DNA of 64,000 nt from Cafeteria roenbergensis (lineage: Eukaryota; Sar; Bigyra; Bicosoecida; Cafeteriaceae): NCBI GenBank assembly GCA_008330645.1, contig VLTN01000004.1, positions 896,281 to 960,280 on the forward strand. The letters are read 5' to 3'. A model generated the notes under the pieces. That model made no database searches and was not told where the DNA came from. It saw only the letters and a list, made by a program, of their open reading frames with translations. This document shows, one piece after another, positions 41,901-53,788 of this stretch (its first letter is position 1; each line of letters opens with the position of its first letter). A program made the position numbers and the translations under genes.

Positions 41901-44900
41901 AGTCGCCGGTGAGCCCCAGGTCGGCCAGCGTCACGTTGAGGGCGGGCGCGGGGTTGCTGAACAGCGGGGACAGGGGATCGCCGTTGCCGGGGCCATGGCT
42001 GGTCCAGGCGTCGTCGTACAGGATGTTGATGACGACGGAGGGCAGGTCCGACCCGCGAGGGCGGCTGGCCGCCGGGACGCGGGGCAGGGACGTGAGGACC
42101 AGCTCCACCTCGTCCACCTCGGCGAGGGCCGCGGCGGAGAGGTGGAACACGTTGACGTCGGGGCGCGTGCCCGTGAGGGTCATCACGCGGGCGAACTTGT
42201 GGATGGAGGTGCCCGTGCGGGGAAGGCGGGCCAGCGAGGCCGAGAGCCAGCGCATCGCGATGACGGCGCCGTCGAAGTCCGCGCCGCCGGGGAAGGGGAA
42301 GGCGGGGTCGGCCACGAGGAAGCGGCCCGGGGCGGTGACGGAGGCGAGCGGCTGCATCACGTAGGTCTGGTTGCCGCCCGTGACCACGTTGCCGCCCGAC
42401 AGGATGGCGCCGCTGGTGTAGTTGAGCTGCCTGCCGACGGCGAGGTCCGCGCGCTGCGGCACGAAGCGGCCGAGGGAGGCCTCGTACACGTCCCAGCGCG
42501 GGTGCGGCGGCTGCAGCCAGCGCTCGCCCACGCTGTAGCGGCCGATGGCGACGTCGCGGCCGGCCATGAGGAGGCCCTCCGTGTCGGAGCCCGTGCGGCC
42601 GACCCAGTCGCCCTCCACGATGGCGTGGAACTGGGCCAGCGCCGGGTGCAGCGCCTGGCAGCCGGTGTCAGAGCCGTACACCGAGTAGTTCGAGCCGGTG
42701 GCGGGGGTGCCTCCAGACGTGGCGTTGCCTCCCGTCTCGTCGGGCACCTCGTCGCAGTTGGGGCCGGCGTAGCCCGGGGCGCACGCGCAGGTGCCGCCCA
42801 GCGTGCAGATGCCGCCGTTGTTGCACTGGGCGACCGACGGGGACGGGGACGGCCACGCGGAGGGCACTCCCAGGAGCGGGTAGGCATCGAAGTCGTAGTA
42901 CATGGCCTGCGTGGCGAGCGAGCCGGGCATGGGGCTGGCCTGCGGGGAGGCCGACGCCAGCGTCGACGGGGAAGGCGGCTGGCAGCGCATGAGGGCGAAC
43001 TCGGCCGAGCGGATCGGCGCCGCGCCGCCCGGCGAGCCAGGGGCGGGGAGCGAGGAGTTGGCCACGTCGAGCCGCAGGCGGGAGAGGGGCGGCACCCGGG
43101 TGGTGATGGGGCCGTCGAGCACCGAGGACGGGGTGTCGCCGTAGCGGGACGGGTGGTACAGCGACGACGCCAGGCCGGGCGGCACCGTGCAGGTCATGCC
43201 GTACTCGTTCACAACGGTGGCCGGCGTGCGCACCAGGAAGGCGCCCGAGTGGCCGTCGCGCCACACGCAGTCCAAGTCCGAGCGGCAGTCCAGGCTGCGG
43301 CCGATGATGCTGATGACCTGGCCGGGGGCAACACCGCCGGTCGACGGGCTGAAGCCGTCCACGGCAGTGGTGCGGGCGGCGCAGTCGATCTGGGAGCAGT
43401 CAGCGCCCTTCCAGCCCGGGTAGCAGGCGCAGCCCTGCCCGCAGAGGCAGGTGCCGGTGCCGGAGCACAGAGCGGGGCACAGCGCCACCATGGAGGCAGG
43501 CGGGCCGAAGGTGCAGCTGGGGGCCGGGGTGTGGCTGGGGGTGGCGGTCGCCGTCACGCTGGGGGTCGGAGTGTTGGTCGGCGTCTGCGTGGGCGTCCCT
43601 GACGGCGTCGGAGACTGCGTCGGCGTCTGGGTGGCCGTCTGGGTGGCGGTGACGGACGGCGTCGGGGAGGTGGTCGGCGTCTGCGTCGGCGTGGGAGTGT
43701 TGGTTGGCGAGGCCGTGACGCTGGACGTCGGCGTGGGCGTCTGCGTCTGCGTCGGGCTGGCCGTGACGCTGGGCGTGGGGGAGTTGCTGGGCGTCGGGGT
43801 CTGGCTGGCCGTGACGGACGCACTGGGCGTCGGGGTCTGGCTCGGGGTCTGGCTTGGCGTGGCGGAGCGGCTGGTCGAGGGCGTGGGCGTGCCGGTCGAC
43901 GAGGCAGTCACGCTCGGCGTGGGCGTGCTGGTGGAGGTGCTGGTGGGCGTCTGCGAGGCAGTCACCGAGGCGGTTGCCGACGCCGTGGGCGTCTGGCTGG
44001 CTGTCACCGAGGCCGTGGGGGAGGCCGTAACCGAGGCCGTGACCGATGGCGTGGGGGTGCCTGTCGACGATGCCGTGACCGACGCGGTGGGCGTCTGAGT
44101 CGCGGTGACCGAGGCCGTGGGCGTGGCCGTCGAGGAAGCCGTGACCGAGGCCGTGGGCGTCTGAGACGCGGTGACGGACGGCGTCGGCGTGCCGGTGGAC
44201 GACGCGGTGACCGACGGCGTTGGAGTCTGGCTGGCCGTGACCGAGGCCGTGGGGGATTCGCTCGGCGTTGTCGATGGAGTTGGCGTACCGGTGGACGACG
44301 CCGTGACCGAGGCAGTGGGCGTCTGAGACGCGGTGACGGACGGCGTGGGGGTGCCAGTCGAGGACGCAGTAACCGAGGCAGTCGGCGTCTGAGACGCAGT
44401 GACCGAGGCCGTGGGGGTGCCAGTAGACGAAGCCGTGACGGAGGCAGTTGGCGTCTGAGACGCGGTGACGGACGGCGTGGGGGTGCCAGTCGAGGACGCA
44501 GTGACCGAGGCCGTGGGCGTCTGAGACGCGGTGACCGAGGCCGTGGGTGTGCCAGTAGACGAAGCCGTGACCGAGGCAGTTGGCGTCTGAGACGCGGTGA
44601 CGGACGGCGTGGGGGTGCCAGTCGAGGACGCAGTGACCGAGGCCGTGGGCGTCTGAGACGCGGTGACCGATGCCGTCGGGGTGGGGGTGGATGAAAGCGA
44701 AGTTGACGGCGTGGCAGTGAGCGTCGGCGTGGTCGACGGCGTCGGGGTCTGCGTCGAGGTACTTGAGGACGTCGGCGTCGGCGTCGAAGTGCTGGAAGAC
44801 GTCGGAGTCTGGCTGGCCGTGACCGATGCGGTCGGCGTCTGCGTCGACGAGGCCGTGACGGAGGCGGTCGGCGTGTTGGTCGGCGTGCTCGTGCTGGACG

Positions 44901-47900
44901 ACGTCGACGTCGGGCTGGCCGTGACCGATGCGGTCGGCGTCTGCGTCGACGAGGCCGTGACAGAGGCGGTCGGCGTCTGCGTCGGCGACGCGGTGCTGGA
45001 CGATGTTGGCGTCTGGCTGGCCGTGACCGAAGGCGTCGGGGTCTGCGTCTGCGTCGGCGTGGCGCTCGACGACGGGGTGTTGGACGGCGTCCTGGTCGGC
45101 GAGGCCGTCACGGATGACGTCGGCGACGAGGTCGAAGAGCTTGTCGGCGTCGCGGTGCTCGACGAAGTCGGCGTCTGGCTGGCCGTGACCGATGCGGTCG
45201 GCGTCTGCGAGTTCGACGGCGTGCCCGTCGGGGTGGGCGTGTTCGTGGACGTGGCCGTCGACGAGGGAGTGCCCGTCGGCGTGCCTGTGCTCGACGAAGT
45301 CGGCGTCTGGCTGGCCGTGACCGATGCCGTGGGCGTCTGCGTCTGCGTGGGAGTGCTCGAGGCAGTCGGCGTCTGGCTGGCCGTCACGGAGGCGGTCGGC
45401 GTCTGCGTCTGGCTGGCGGTGACCGACGCGGTCGGCGTCTGAGTCGGCGAGGCCGTGACGCTGGCCGTCGGCGTGGGCGTCTGCGTCTGCGTCGGGCTGG
45501 CCGTGACGCTCGAGGTGGGCGTCTGGCTTGAGGTGGGCGTCTGGCTGGGCGTGACGGAGCTGGACGGGGTGGGCGTCTGGCTAGGGGTCTGGCTCGGCGT
45601 GGCGGAGCGGCTTGTCGACGGCGTCACTGAGGGCGTGCGGGTGGACGTCGGCGTGCCGGTGGACGTCGGCGTGCCCGTGCTCGACGGGGTGCCCGTGGGC
45701 GTGCCTGTCTGCGTGGGCGTGTTGGTCGGGGAGCTGGTCGGCGTGTTGGTCGGCGTGCCGGTCGACGTCGGCGTGCCAGTCGACGTGGGGGTCGAGGTCG
45801 GCGTGTTGGTCGAGGTCGGCGTGGACGTCGGCGTGTTGGACGAGGTCGGGGTCGAGGTCGGCGTCGGGGTCGAGGTCGGCGTGCGCGTTGTCGACGGGGT
45901 GACCGACGGCGTCGGGGTGACCGACTGCGACGGGAGCACGACCGCGGCCGAGGGCGTGGACGTGGCGGACGGGATGGCGATGGGCGTCGACGAGGCCGAC
46001 ACGCCGGGCGGGATGGAGGACGGGCTCGCCGACGGGGTGGGCGGCGCAACGGGCGACAGCAGCGCAATGCACTCCTGAAGGAACGCCTCGTAGGCGGCGG
46101 TGATGAGCGAGAGGTCGCCGGCCAAGCAGGCGTCCGTCACGCAGGCGTCGTAGTAGTCGGAGTTGTCCGTGCCCGCAGCCAGGCACGTGGCCGCGGTGGT
46201 GCCCTGGAGGAAGCGCGCCGCGCACTCCTGCTGGAAGTGGGCCAGCATCGCGCCGCTGCACGTGGTGTTGGGCGCGGTGGCATTGCCCTCGGGGATGGGC
46301 GGGAACGTGGTGTTGCCCCCCGGGGTGGGGTCGACGGGCTCGATCTCGCCTCCGGGGCGCAGAGGATCGTTGGGGTCCGGCCACTGAGCTTGGCACACCA
46401 GCATGGGAACGTTCACCGTGGACAGGTTGAGCCCGGCGCCCTGAGAGGGGCAGCTGCCGCCAGCCGCGAACGCGGGGCTGGTGGTCACGGGGATGCCGTT
46501 GGGGTTGCCGCCGTTGGTGAAGAGGTTGTCGGGCGCCGACGAGGGCACGCGGAACGTCAGGCCATAGTCGTGGCGGCCCTGGTTGGACCCGCCGTTGTAC
46601 GTGATGCCGTCGGAGCCGACCCAGTCGTTGTTGCCGTTGCCGTCGAAGGAGCCACACAGGCCGCCGAGGCGGTTGCGGTACAGCGACGGCACCTTAACGT
46701 CCACGTTGATGTAGTGGCGGTTGCGCCAGCCGGAGGCGCGGAACTCCACGAAGCCGCCGTTGGGCAGGGTGATGCGGTAGGCGGGGAGGCCGGCCTGGGC
46801 GTTGAGGCGGAAGATCTCCACTCCATCATCGAAGGTCGGAGACATGACCACCACGGGGTCAGTGTTGGTCCGTGAGGCAATGTCGAACGCGACAATCGAG
46901 TTGCGGTACTTGACAATCACCGCGGTGTTGCAGCTCACCGTGAAGCACTGCTCCTGCCGGGTCTGCACTGCAAACTCGCCGTCGCAGGAGCGGGCAAGGT
47001 AAAAGTCGCCCGTGCCGTAGAAGTTCCACTTTTTGCTCGACCAGGTCACGAAGTGGGGGTCGCCCCACGAGCGGCAGGTGCCGGAGCCGCCGCCGGAGTA
47101 CTGGACCGTCACAGGCAGTGTGTCCACCACAGCCTCCTGGGAGTCGCCACGCGACAGCTGGTAGGCGGACTGGTCCGCGATGGGCAGGCCCGTGGCGGGG
47201 TCGATCACGACGGTGTCGTTGCCCGTCACGGCGACGCCCTCGCTCCACTCGAAGGTGCGGGTGTAGTTGAACGCGCGGAACACCACCCCGAACGTCTGCT
47301 GGCCCTGCGTGAAGGCCGAGAGGCGGGGCGTGATGACCACGGTCTGGGAGATGTTCCAGTTGGTCGAGTTGAAGGTGAGCGAGCAGGTCGAGACGGCCAG
47401 CGCGCCGGCGGCCAGGGACGAGTCCACCGACACCGTCACGTTGCCCGGGTGCAGCGGCTGGGTCGCCAGGTGCACCTGCACCGTGGTGAGTGCCGAGGCC
47501 GACAGGATGACGGGGTTGGGCGAGATGACGAGGCCCGGCCCGCACTCGCGCACCTCCCTGGTGGCGGGGCAGCCGATGGAGCCGGACGTCACCGAGCGCG
47601 TGCGGGACTGTACCGAGGCGGTGGTTGAGCCCAACGCGCCGCTGCTGTCGACCGCGCATGCCGACCAGGCGGACCAGGGCCCGACCGCGCAGTCGGCCTG
47701 CAGGCCGTCGCCGAAGAGCAGGTTGTGAGTCATGCCGGCAAACAGGATGCGCGCCTCGGCGCGGGTCACGGGGCGGTCGTAGATGCGGACGTCGTGGAGC
47801 TGGCCGCAGAAGCGGTCGCGGCCAGCGGTGGAGGAGGCGCCAATGAGGAGCGGGCCCGCGATGGTGGGAATGGCGCCGGCGCCCGAGATGGACACCTGCT

Positions 47901-50532
47901 CGCCGTCGACAAACCAGGACACCTGGTCCAGCGCCCCGTCGTACGACAGTACCGCGTGGTGCCACTCGCCAGATTCGGCAACGGCTGCGAAGCCGCGGGG
48001 CTGGGCGCCCGCGTTGAAGTTGACCACGGCGCCCACGTTGTCGCCGCCGTTCTCGGCCGACATGCGCACCTCCCAGGAGGAGGACGAGCCGAAGCCGTTG
48101 CCAACGAGGGACTGCTGGCGCGACGCGCGCAAGCGGCGGAAGTAGACGGACGCGGCGAAGCCCTCGCCGCGGCCGGGCCCTCCGCCCTCCCAGTCGAAGC
48201 CAGCGAGCCCGTCCACGCGCAGGTGGGTGTCCCAGCAGGCCTCGAGCACGGACGTGCGCCCGGCGTCGGTGGCGGCGCCGAAGCGGGGCCCGGAGCCGGC
48301 GAGGCCGGAGGTGACCACGATGGCGTGGTGGCCCGCGGAGGACCGGTCGGTCACGCGGGTGGTGCTGACGGTGGCGGTGCCCTGCGTGTCGGTGACGGGG
48401 GTCAGCTGCGACGGTCCGAAGGTCCACCACCCGGCCAGCTCAGAGGACTGGGGAGGCGTGCGCGTGTCGATCCCAGAGTCCACGAACACGGGGCGCGAGC
48501 CGGCGTTGGAGAGGATCACGCCGTGGCGCCCGCCGCCGGACGCGTCGGACCAGGCGACCACGTCGCCGCCGTAGAGGACACGCCCGCCGTCCTCGTCGTC
48601 GCCGTCCTCGCTGTCGTTGTCGAGGAAGCCCGCGAGGATGCCGGCGGCGCGGGCCTCGTCGATGGTGATGTTCGTGCCGCGGGCCTCGAAGGCGATCACC
48701 AGGCCGCCCGCGCCGGCCGGACCGCCTCCGATGAGGCCGACCTGACCGCCGGACGACAGCAGGGTGCTGATGTCAGGGGAGGACAGCTCACGGTTCCACA
48801 CGGACGCGGGGCCGACGTAGCCCTCGAGGCTGTACGACGACACGAGGCTCGAGCCGCACGTGTAGGAGGCGGCGCGGCCGTCAGCCACCGACACCGAGCG
48901 CGGCGCCTGGCCGAAGAGCAGGCAGCCGCGGCTGGAGAAGCGAGGCCCGTTGGCCTTCCACTGGGAGTCGCTCGTCTCGTCCTCGAAGCGGGGCCCCGGG
49001 CCGTCGTACACGAGGCCAGTGTCCACCCACACCTTCACGTGGCGGCCTGCGCCGTCGGACGAGCTGGGGTTGGCGCCGGGGGAGGTGGAGCTCGTGCGGT
49101 AGGTCACCACAACTGTGTGCCAGGCGCCGTCGTTGATTACGTAGCCCGTGTCCACGGAGGAGCCAAAGAGGTAGACCTGCAGCGTGCCGGCGGGGCCGCG
49201 GAACAAGAGCAGCTCAAGGCCGCCCTGGCCGTCCGTGCCTGGCGCGGCAACGAGGCCGGCCGACGGCCGGTTCCCCGGGCCGTACCCGGTGTAGGACAGC
49301 AGAGCCGAGCCCTCGGGGTCCGAGTCCGTCGTGCGGAACGACGACACGAGCGTGATGGCCTCGCGCGGCCACAGCACGGCGTTGGCCGCCGTGTCGGGAG
49401 AGGTTGTCAAGTTGCGCTCCCGAATGTCCGCCTGCATGCGCGCCCCGGCGCCAGGGGACGCGAGAACCACGTAGTTCGTCACCATCACGGCGTGGTACAC
49501 ATGCGTACCATCCACAGGCACGTAAGTCTGCGAGTCGGGGCCCGAGACAAGGCGAGGCGAGGGGCGGGGCGGCGTCCACGGCTCGCGTTGCGCTCGGCAC
49601 AGCATCCGCCAGCGGCCGCCAGTTCGCCCCAGCCGCGGGTTGCGGCGAGGCATTGGGCAGCCGGCATCACGCGGCGAGCACACGCCGAGCAAGCCTCGCT
49701 CCCAGGCGCAAGCCAGCGCTCACCGAAAGGTAGTTCGTTGTGGAAGCCCCTTCGAAGCGGAAACGCAGGTCGAACGAAAACTTCCCTCCCCGCTCATACA
49801 CGTTCGCCGAGATCTCATGAAGCCCGGCAGAGAGAGTCACGGTCCCCGTTTCCGTCCTGTGACTGTGGTAGCCGCCGTTGTTGATCACCTGCGAGGCGCA
49901 AAGCAGGCGGGGCAGGGGGCGAGCGGCTCCTGGCGTTCCGTCGCGACGGCTGTCGGACAGGCTGAGGCCAGCGCGTCCGCGACGGCTCGTCGCGTGGACG
50001 AAGCCGCAGAGGGAGCGCGGCCGCTTCGGGGCCACACACTCCAGGTAGACCCGCTGCGTGGCGGCACGCGCCCCCTCCTGCGGGCCAGGCACGGGAGCTG
50101 CGCGGCGGCCGAAGCGAGCGCCCTCACGACTTGCTGGTCGATGAGCAGGTGCGAACCGTCGTCGCTCCCGAGGCTGAAGCGGTACTGGCCGGCAAGCGTG
50201 ATGCGGAGCCAGCCGGAATGGCGAAAGTACAAGTAGTCCGTGGCGGAGCCCTGTCCGTAGACCGCAGGAGGCGCTCCGTTGCCGGCGTAGAACGTCGGGT
50301 CGAAAATGACGCCGCTGCGGCGCGTGCCCTGGACCTCGTTTGTCGGGCTGCCCGACCAGCGCGTGGCAATGAACTGCCACCCCGGCTCCAAGCCCGCAAG
50401 GGGCACATCAACGAAGGTGTCAGCGGCCGTGGAGGGCAGGCAGAGAGCTCCTAGCAGCGCGAGCAGGCCGAAGTTTCCATGGATGCGTTGCCGTCTCGAC
50501 CGTGCGGGCGATGCAGTGTCGCCTCGCCGCAT
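38968..50532 (-). CDS. Giant mucin-like transmembrane adhesin (PA14, LamG-like, TSP1, VWD, EGF)
   Basis: Exons 50532-50128, 49888-49724 and 49527-38968 join in phase to about 3,709 residues. After a signal peptide (about residues 1-37), a PA14 domain spans the first intron (WLRITLAGQYRFSLGSDDGS, IDQQVV joined to INNGGYHSH). Two laminin-G/concanavalin-like domains follow (around 230-400 and 630-780), a thrombospondin-1 repeat (WSAWSAC, about 800-857) and a von Willebrand D domain with SWGDPHFVTW and GGLCGSFDGNGNNDW (about 1004-1200). A Thr/Ser/Pro mucin stalk of about 850 residues comes next, then IPT-like and EGF-like modules (CSGTGTCLCG, CNNGGICTLGG, CNGRGRCLPD), one transmembrane helix near residue 3,495 (AIALIVIGSLLVVGLIAVVIITYV) and a cytoplasmic tail of about 190 residues rich in Ala, Arg, Ser and acidic residues. 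The architecture suggests a cell-surface receptor for adhesion or prey capture. Confidence 0.85.
43517..46060 (-). repeat. Mucin-like Thr/Ser/Pro coding repeats
   Basis: Hundreds of tandem, imperfect units such as TPTASVTASQTP and TPSSTGTPT within the adhesin gene. Some longer blocks (about 90-190 bases, 44100-44700) are nearly identical. The segment encodes a long, presumably O-glycosylated stalk. Such tracts usually vary in copy number between alleles and are prone to assembly collapse. Confidence 0.95.
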
Positions 50533-52296
50533 CGCTGAGGACGACCGGGCGTCGCAGGGAACAGGGACCCTACGCAGAGGGACTGTCAGCTTGAACAAAG
50601 CGCTGGAGCGGGCGGTGTCTGCGGAGCTGCGCACGCGCAGGTCGCCGCGAGTGCCCGTCCTGCAAGGAGCTGGCGCCCGCCTGCCAGACGAATTGGTCGA
50701 TCGCAACGCCACAAGCGGGAAGCGCGAGACTTGCTCCGGGCGCGCGGGCGGGAACCGCGACGTCGCATCGCGCCTCCGGCGGAAGAAGATTCTGACGGCA
50801 GAAGGGCCGGGGAGGAGGGCACGTGCTGCGGCCGCTGCCCTGCCGCCGCGGGTCGCTGCCACGGGTGAGGGTGCGGGAAGCTCAAAATGGCGAACGAAAA
50901 ACCATGACCGAATTGGGAACCTTGCCCGATGAGGAAGCGCTTGAGTCGACGGCATGCGAGTCCGCCCGCGCCCTTGAGCGAGCGCTCCTTGGCCTGTGCA
51001 GCGCGGCTGGTGTAGAAGCCTGCGGGCGCGCGAGGCGGCCCGCGAGCGCGACTGCCAAATGCGAACTCTCCGCTGCAAGACTGACGCCACGGCTTGCTTC
51101 CAACCCGGAGCCGGAGGGGCGTCTCATAAAATCGGGCTCGTCGATGACGCGATCGTGCCAGTCGCAAGGCGCGCCTGGCGGGAGACGGAGGGGGGGGGGG
51201 AACTGGGCTCCAAGCGAAACGATTGTATTCCCACCGCAACCGTGGGTGCTCGCGCCGCCAAGCAACCTGGCCGCAACAACCCCCACCCCCTGCGAAGAAT
51301 CCCGTCCGCACGAGCTTAACTCACACCAGCGGGGCTGTGCCTGCGAAAGATGCCCGCCGTTCGGAAGTCGGTGACGCGGGGCGACCGCTGCTTGGCTGTC
51401 GGCGCAGCGATCGCGTTCGCGCCGGCCGCGCGTGCGCAGCAAGAGTGTTTCCAGCAAGGCCAAGCGCCCACGCGTCAGAGCGCACGCAGCCTGCAGTGGA
51501 GCAAGTCGACTCGGGCGTGAAGGCGGCTCTCTCACGGAGCTTTGGGGCGCCTCTGAGGCTGTCGCAGCCGTGGCGGCGACTCCCGCGTCACACGCCGACG
51601 GCTGACGTGCCCAAGCCTCTCTGGCATGCTGTAGCATGCGATTCAGCGCTCGGTCGCGCTAATGCTCAGACGCCTGCCGAGAGCCCGTGCTGTCCCATCG
51701 AGTGCTTGCGCGGCAACAGCGCTGGTTGAGGCCCGGAGCACCGGCCGAGAAACCCGTGCAGGCCGGGATGGCTTGGGTGGCACCATGCGCGAGGCATCTG
51801 GCGAAACTGTCAAGACTCAAGTCGGCAATGCTGAGCGCCCGGAGCGCGGGGCTCTTCCGGCGGCAACTCTCCGCGTAGACCTAGCCGCGGCGCACCCCTC
51901 TTCGTTGGCCTGGCTTGCAAAATGTGGCCTTGCCGCCTGGTTCGTTTGATGCGCTGGTGATGCCATGCAGAGCTGGCTGGGCGCTCCCGCCAGGCGGAAT
52001 TGGGCACTCGCGAAGGGCTTGCAAGCCTGCGCGAGCAAAGAGACCAGCCTGGCGTCAGCCGGACCCCAGCACGCGCCATCTTTGGAATGCGCCGAACTGC
52101 CCTGGCTTCCCGGGTGAGGTGTTGGGTGGCTTGCGCGGCAGCGGGTGCGTGTCGGGAAACGGCTGCCGTGCCACTGCGGTTTTGTTGCGAGCCTGGGGTC
52201 GCGACGGCGCGCTGACTGGCCTCGGGTTTCCTCCTCCCTCCGCCCCCCCCCCCCCACCTCTCTTCAATCTTCCCTGCCCCGCCCCGTCATGCGACC
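50533..52296. other. Intergenic region, no gene recognised
   Basis: About 1.76 kb between the divergent adhesin gene and the interrupted ELWxxDGT-like gene. Several open frames of 150-250 codons occur on both strands but have no signal peptide, domain or steady codon pattern. A C run at about 52243-52255 and a C/T-rich leader precede the start at 52297. Confidence 0.5.
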
Positions 52297-53012
52297 ATGG
52301 TCGTGCAGCGAGGAGTCGGTGGCCCGCTGGTGGGCCAAGCGCTCGGCAAGCATCTTTTCTTGTGCCTCGTGACGGCCGGCGTGCTTGCAAACGCGGACCC
52401 CGTCTCTGGCCCGATCCTCCTTGCCGACATCAACCCGCACGGCCTCGATGGCATGGTTATGGAGCTCGCTGTGGCTCAAGGCCACCTCTTTTTCGGGGCG
52501 ACCCAAACCGGCGGGATCCAAATGCACAAGTACCACCCCGACTCGGGGCTCAAAAGGGTTTCTCACCAGCTTGTCAAGGGAACCGAGTCAATCAACACGC
52601 ACGTGTGTGAATTCGGCGGCAAGGTGTACTTTCAGTCGGAAGTGACGCCCCCGTACGGGTCGAGCCCGTATGGCATCGAGCTCACTAAACTCGACCTGCA
52701 GTACGGCAACGCGGAGCTGGCTCACAGCTTCGTCAGCGGCCCAGTCGGCTCCAAGCCTGCATTCATGACCGTGTTCCAGAGCCGATTGTTTTTGAGCGCG
52801 ATGGGGAGCGAGGCACAAGGGCGGGAGCTCTGGTCGTTGTCCAACAGAATGAGTGCAACCCTTGAGCACGAGTTTAGCAGCACCAGTGGACTCGGCGGCG
52901 ATCCCAAGTACCTCACAGTGTTCATCAACAAGCTCTACATGCAGGCGGACTCCCACGACGCCGAGGTCGGGGTCGAGCTCTACTCCTATTTGGACGGCAG
53001 AGGCGTCGAGCT
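52297..53012 (+). pseudogene. Secreted ELWxxDGT-like repeat protein, interrupted by the AT-rich element
   Basis: The frame opens at 52297 after a C/T-rich leader. The host-encoded part runs about 238 residues until the element begins at 53013, where it picks up four foreign codons and stops. The N-terminus contains a hydrophobic signal segment (HLFLCLVTAGVLANA). The rest shows repeated strands of the form 'G.lyF.a....G.ELW': GGKVYFQSEV...GIELTKLD, QSRLFLSAMG...GRELWSL and INKLYMQADS...GVELYSYLDG. These resemble ELWxxDGT/hyalin-type beta-propeller repeats found in secreted and adhesive proteins. The repeat count is low and the last repeat ends exactly at the junction, so the gene is almost certainly truncated by the insertion. 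The 3' part should lie beyond the element, outside this window. GC content is lower than in neighbouring genes but still host-like. Confidence 0.75.
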
Positions 53013-53102
53013 TGTTATAGTTTAATATATTTCTCCGGCCAAAAATGTGTGTATAGTACTATACACACATTTTTGGCCGGAGAAATATATTAAACTATAA
53101 CA
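53013..53102. repeat. Perfect 90-bp palindrome at the element's left edge
   Basis: I paired the two arms base by base: 45 bp on each side of the centre between 53057 and 53058 match without mismatch or spacer. The arms run from GTTATAGTTTAAT inward to the TATAGTAC core and contain a GCCGGAG/CTCCGGC block. One arm begins directly at the end of host coding sequence and the other continues into the element. Confidence 0.97.
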
Positions 53103-53788
53103 GTGATTTTTCTCTGAATATATTGAAAACAGTGAAATATATTTGCCAAATATGTGTATAGTACATATCGACGCCGATAAGTACCTATAAGTACCTGAAA
53201 ATTCCCAGCAGGTATTACAGGCTAAAAACTTTGCAATATCACCAAAAAAGTTAACGGGTAAAACAAAATGTATGTAAAAAAAAAGGACGCGGTAGAGGGG
53301 GAGCTAGATCAATTCGTAAAATTATTATATTGTAGAAAATTCAGCTCTGAAATCAGAGCTTTATTTTCTCTATGAAATTGGAATATTATTTTGGTTTTTA
53401 TATATTTTTATATTATATTATTATTTTAGTAAGTGATTAAAAAGTGTAAATAGTAATAAAATAAAAAGTGAAGCAGATAAAGAAGAGAAAAGTAAAGTGT
53501 AAAGTGAGGGAGTAAAAAAAACACAAAAAAGTAACGAGGTAAGCAAAAAGTGAAAAAGTGACGAAAAATCTTAAAACTATTAATCAATAGAAAAAAATAT
53601 TAGAGAGAGTAGTTTATGAAAATTTTCCACACTTTCTCCACTTTTGGGTTGCTCATGACTTTTGTATATTTTTATTTTCTCACCTTTTGGGTATCTCGTT
53701 GCTTTTTGAACTTTACCCCTTCAAATACTTACAAGAAAAGGAGAATATAAAAAGGTACTTAAAGATAAAAACCTATAGTATATATATA
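53103..53788. other. Non-coding AT-rich left end, candidate terminal inverted repeat
   Basis: About 690 bases of A/T-rich sequence without a convincing gene. It includes purine-rich AAAGTGA-type runs (53430-53560) and a small hairpin, AGCTCTGA/TCAGAGCT, at 53343-53360. Virophage-like elements of this type usually have long terminal inverted repeats here. The matching right copy is not in the window, so this remains unproven. Confidence 0.5.
53755..53764 (+). promoter_or_regulatory. Candidate element promoter motif, GTACTTAAAG
   Basis: One of six copies of (A)GTACTTAAAG found just upstream of start codons in the element. It ends 24 bases before the ATG at 53789 and is followed by an A/T stretch with CTATAGTATATA. 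Confidence 0.65.

Noticed and set aside
39379-43602. 1,407-codon plus-strand frame opposite the adhesin gene
   Set aside because: It mirrors the codon pattern of the real minus-strand gene, and its His/Gly/Ala/Arg-rich translation has no domain.
43517-46060. Satellite or transposon repeat
   Set aside because: The frame stays open throughout and encodes a mucin-type stalk between recognised extracellular domains.
50882-51637. 252-codon minus-strand gene upstream of the interrupted host gene
   Set aside because: No recognisable family and equally long competing frames on the other strand; treated as intergenic.
53013-53102. Rho-independent-type terminator
   Set aside because: The palindrome has no loop or T run, lies at an integration junction in a eukaryotic genome, and is far longer than any terminator.
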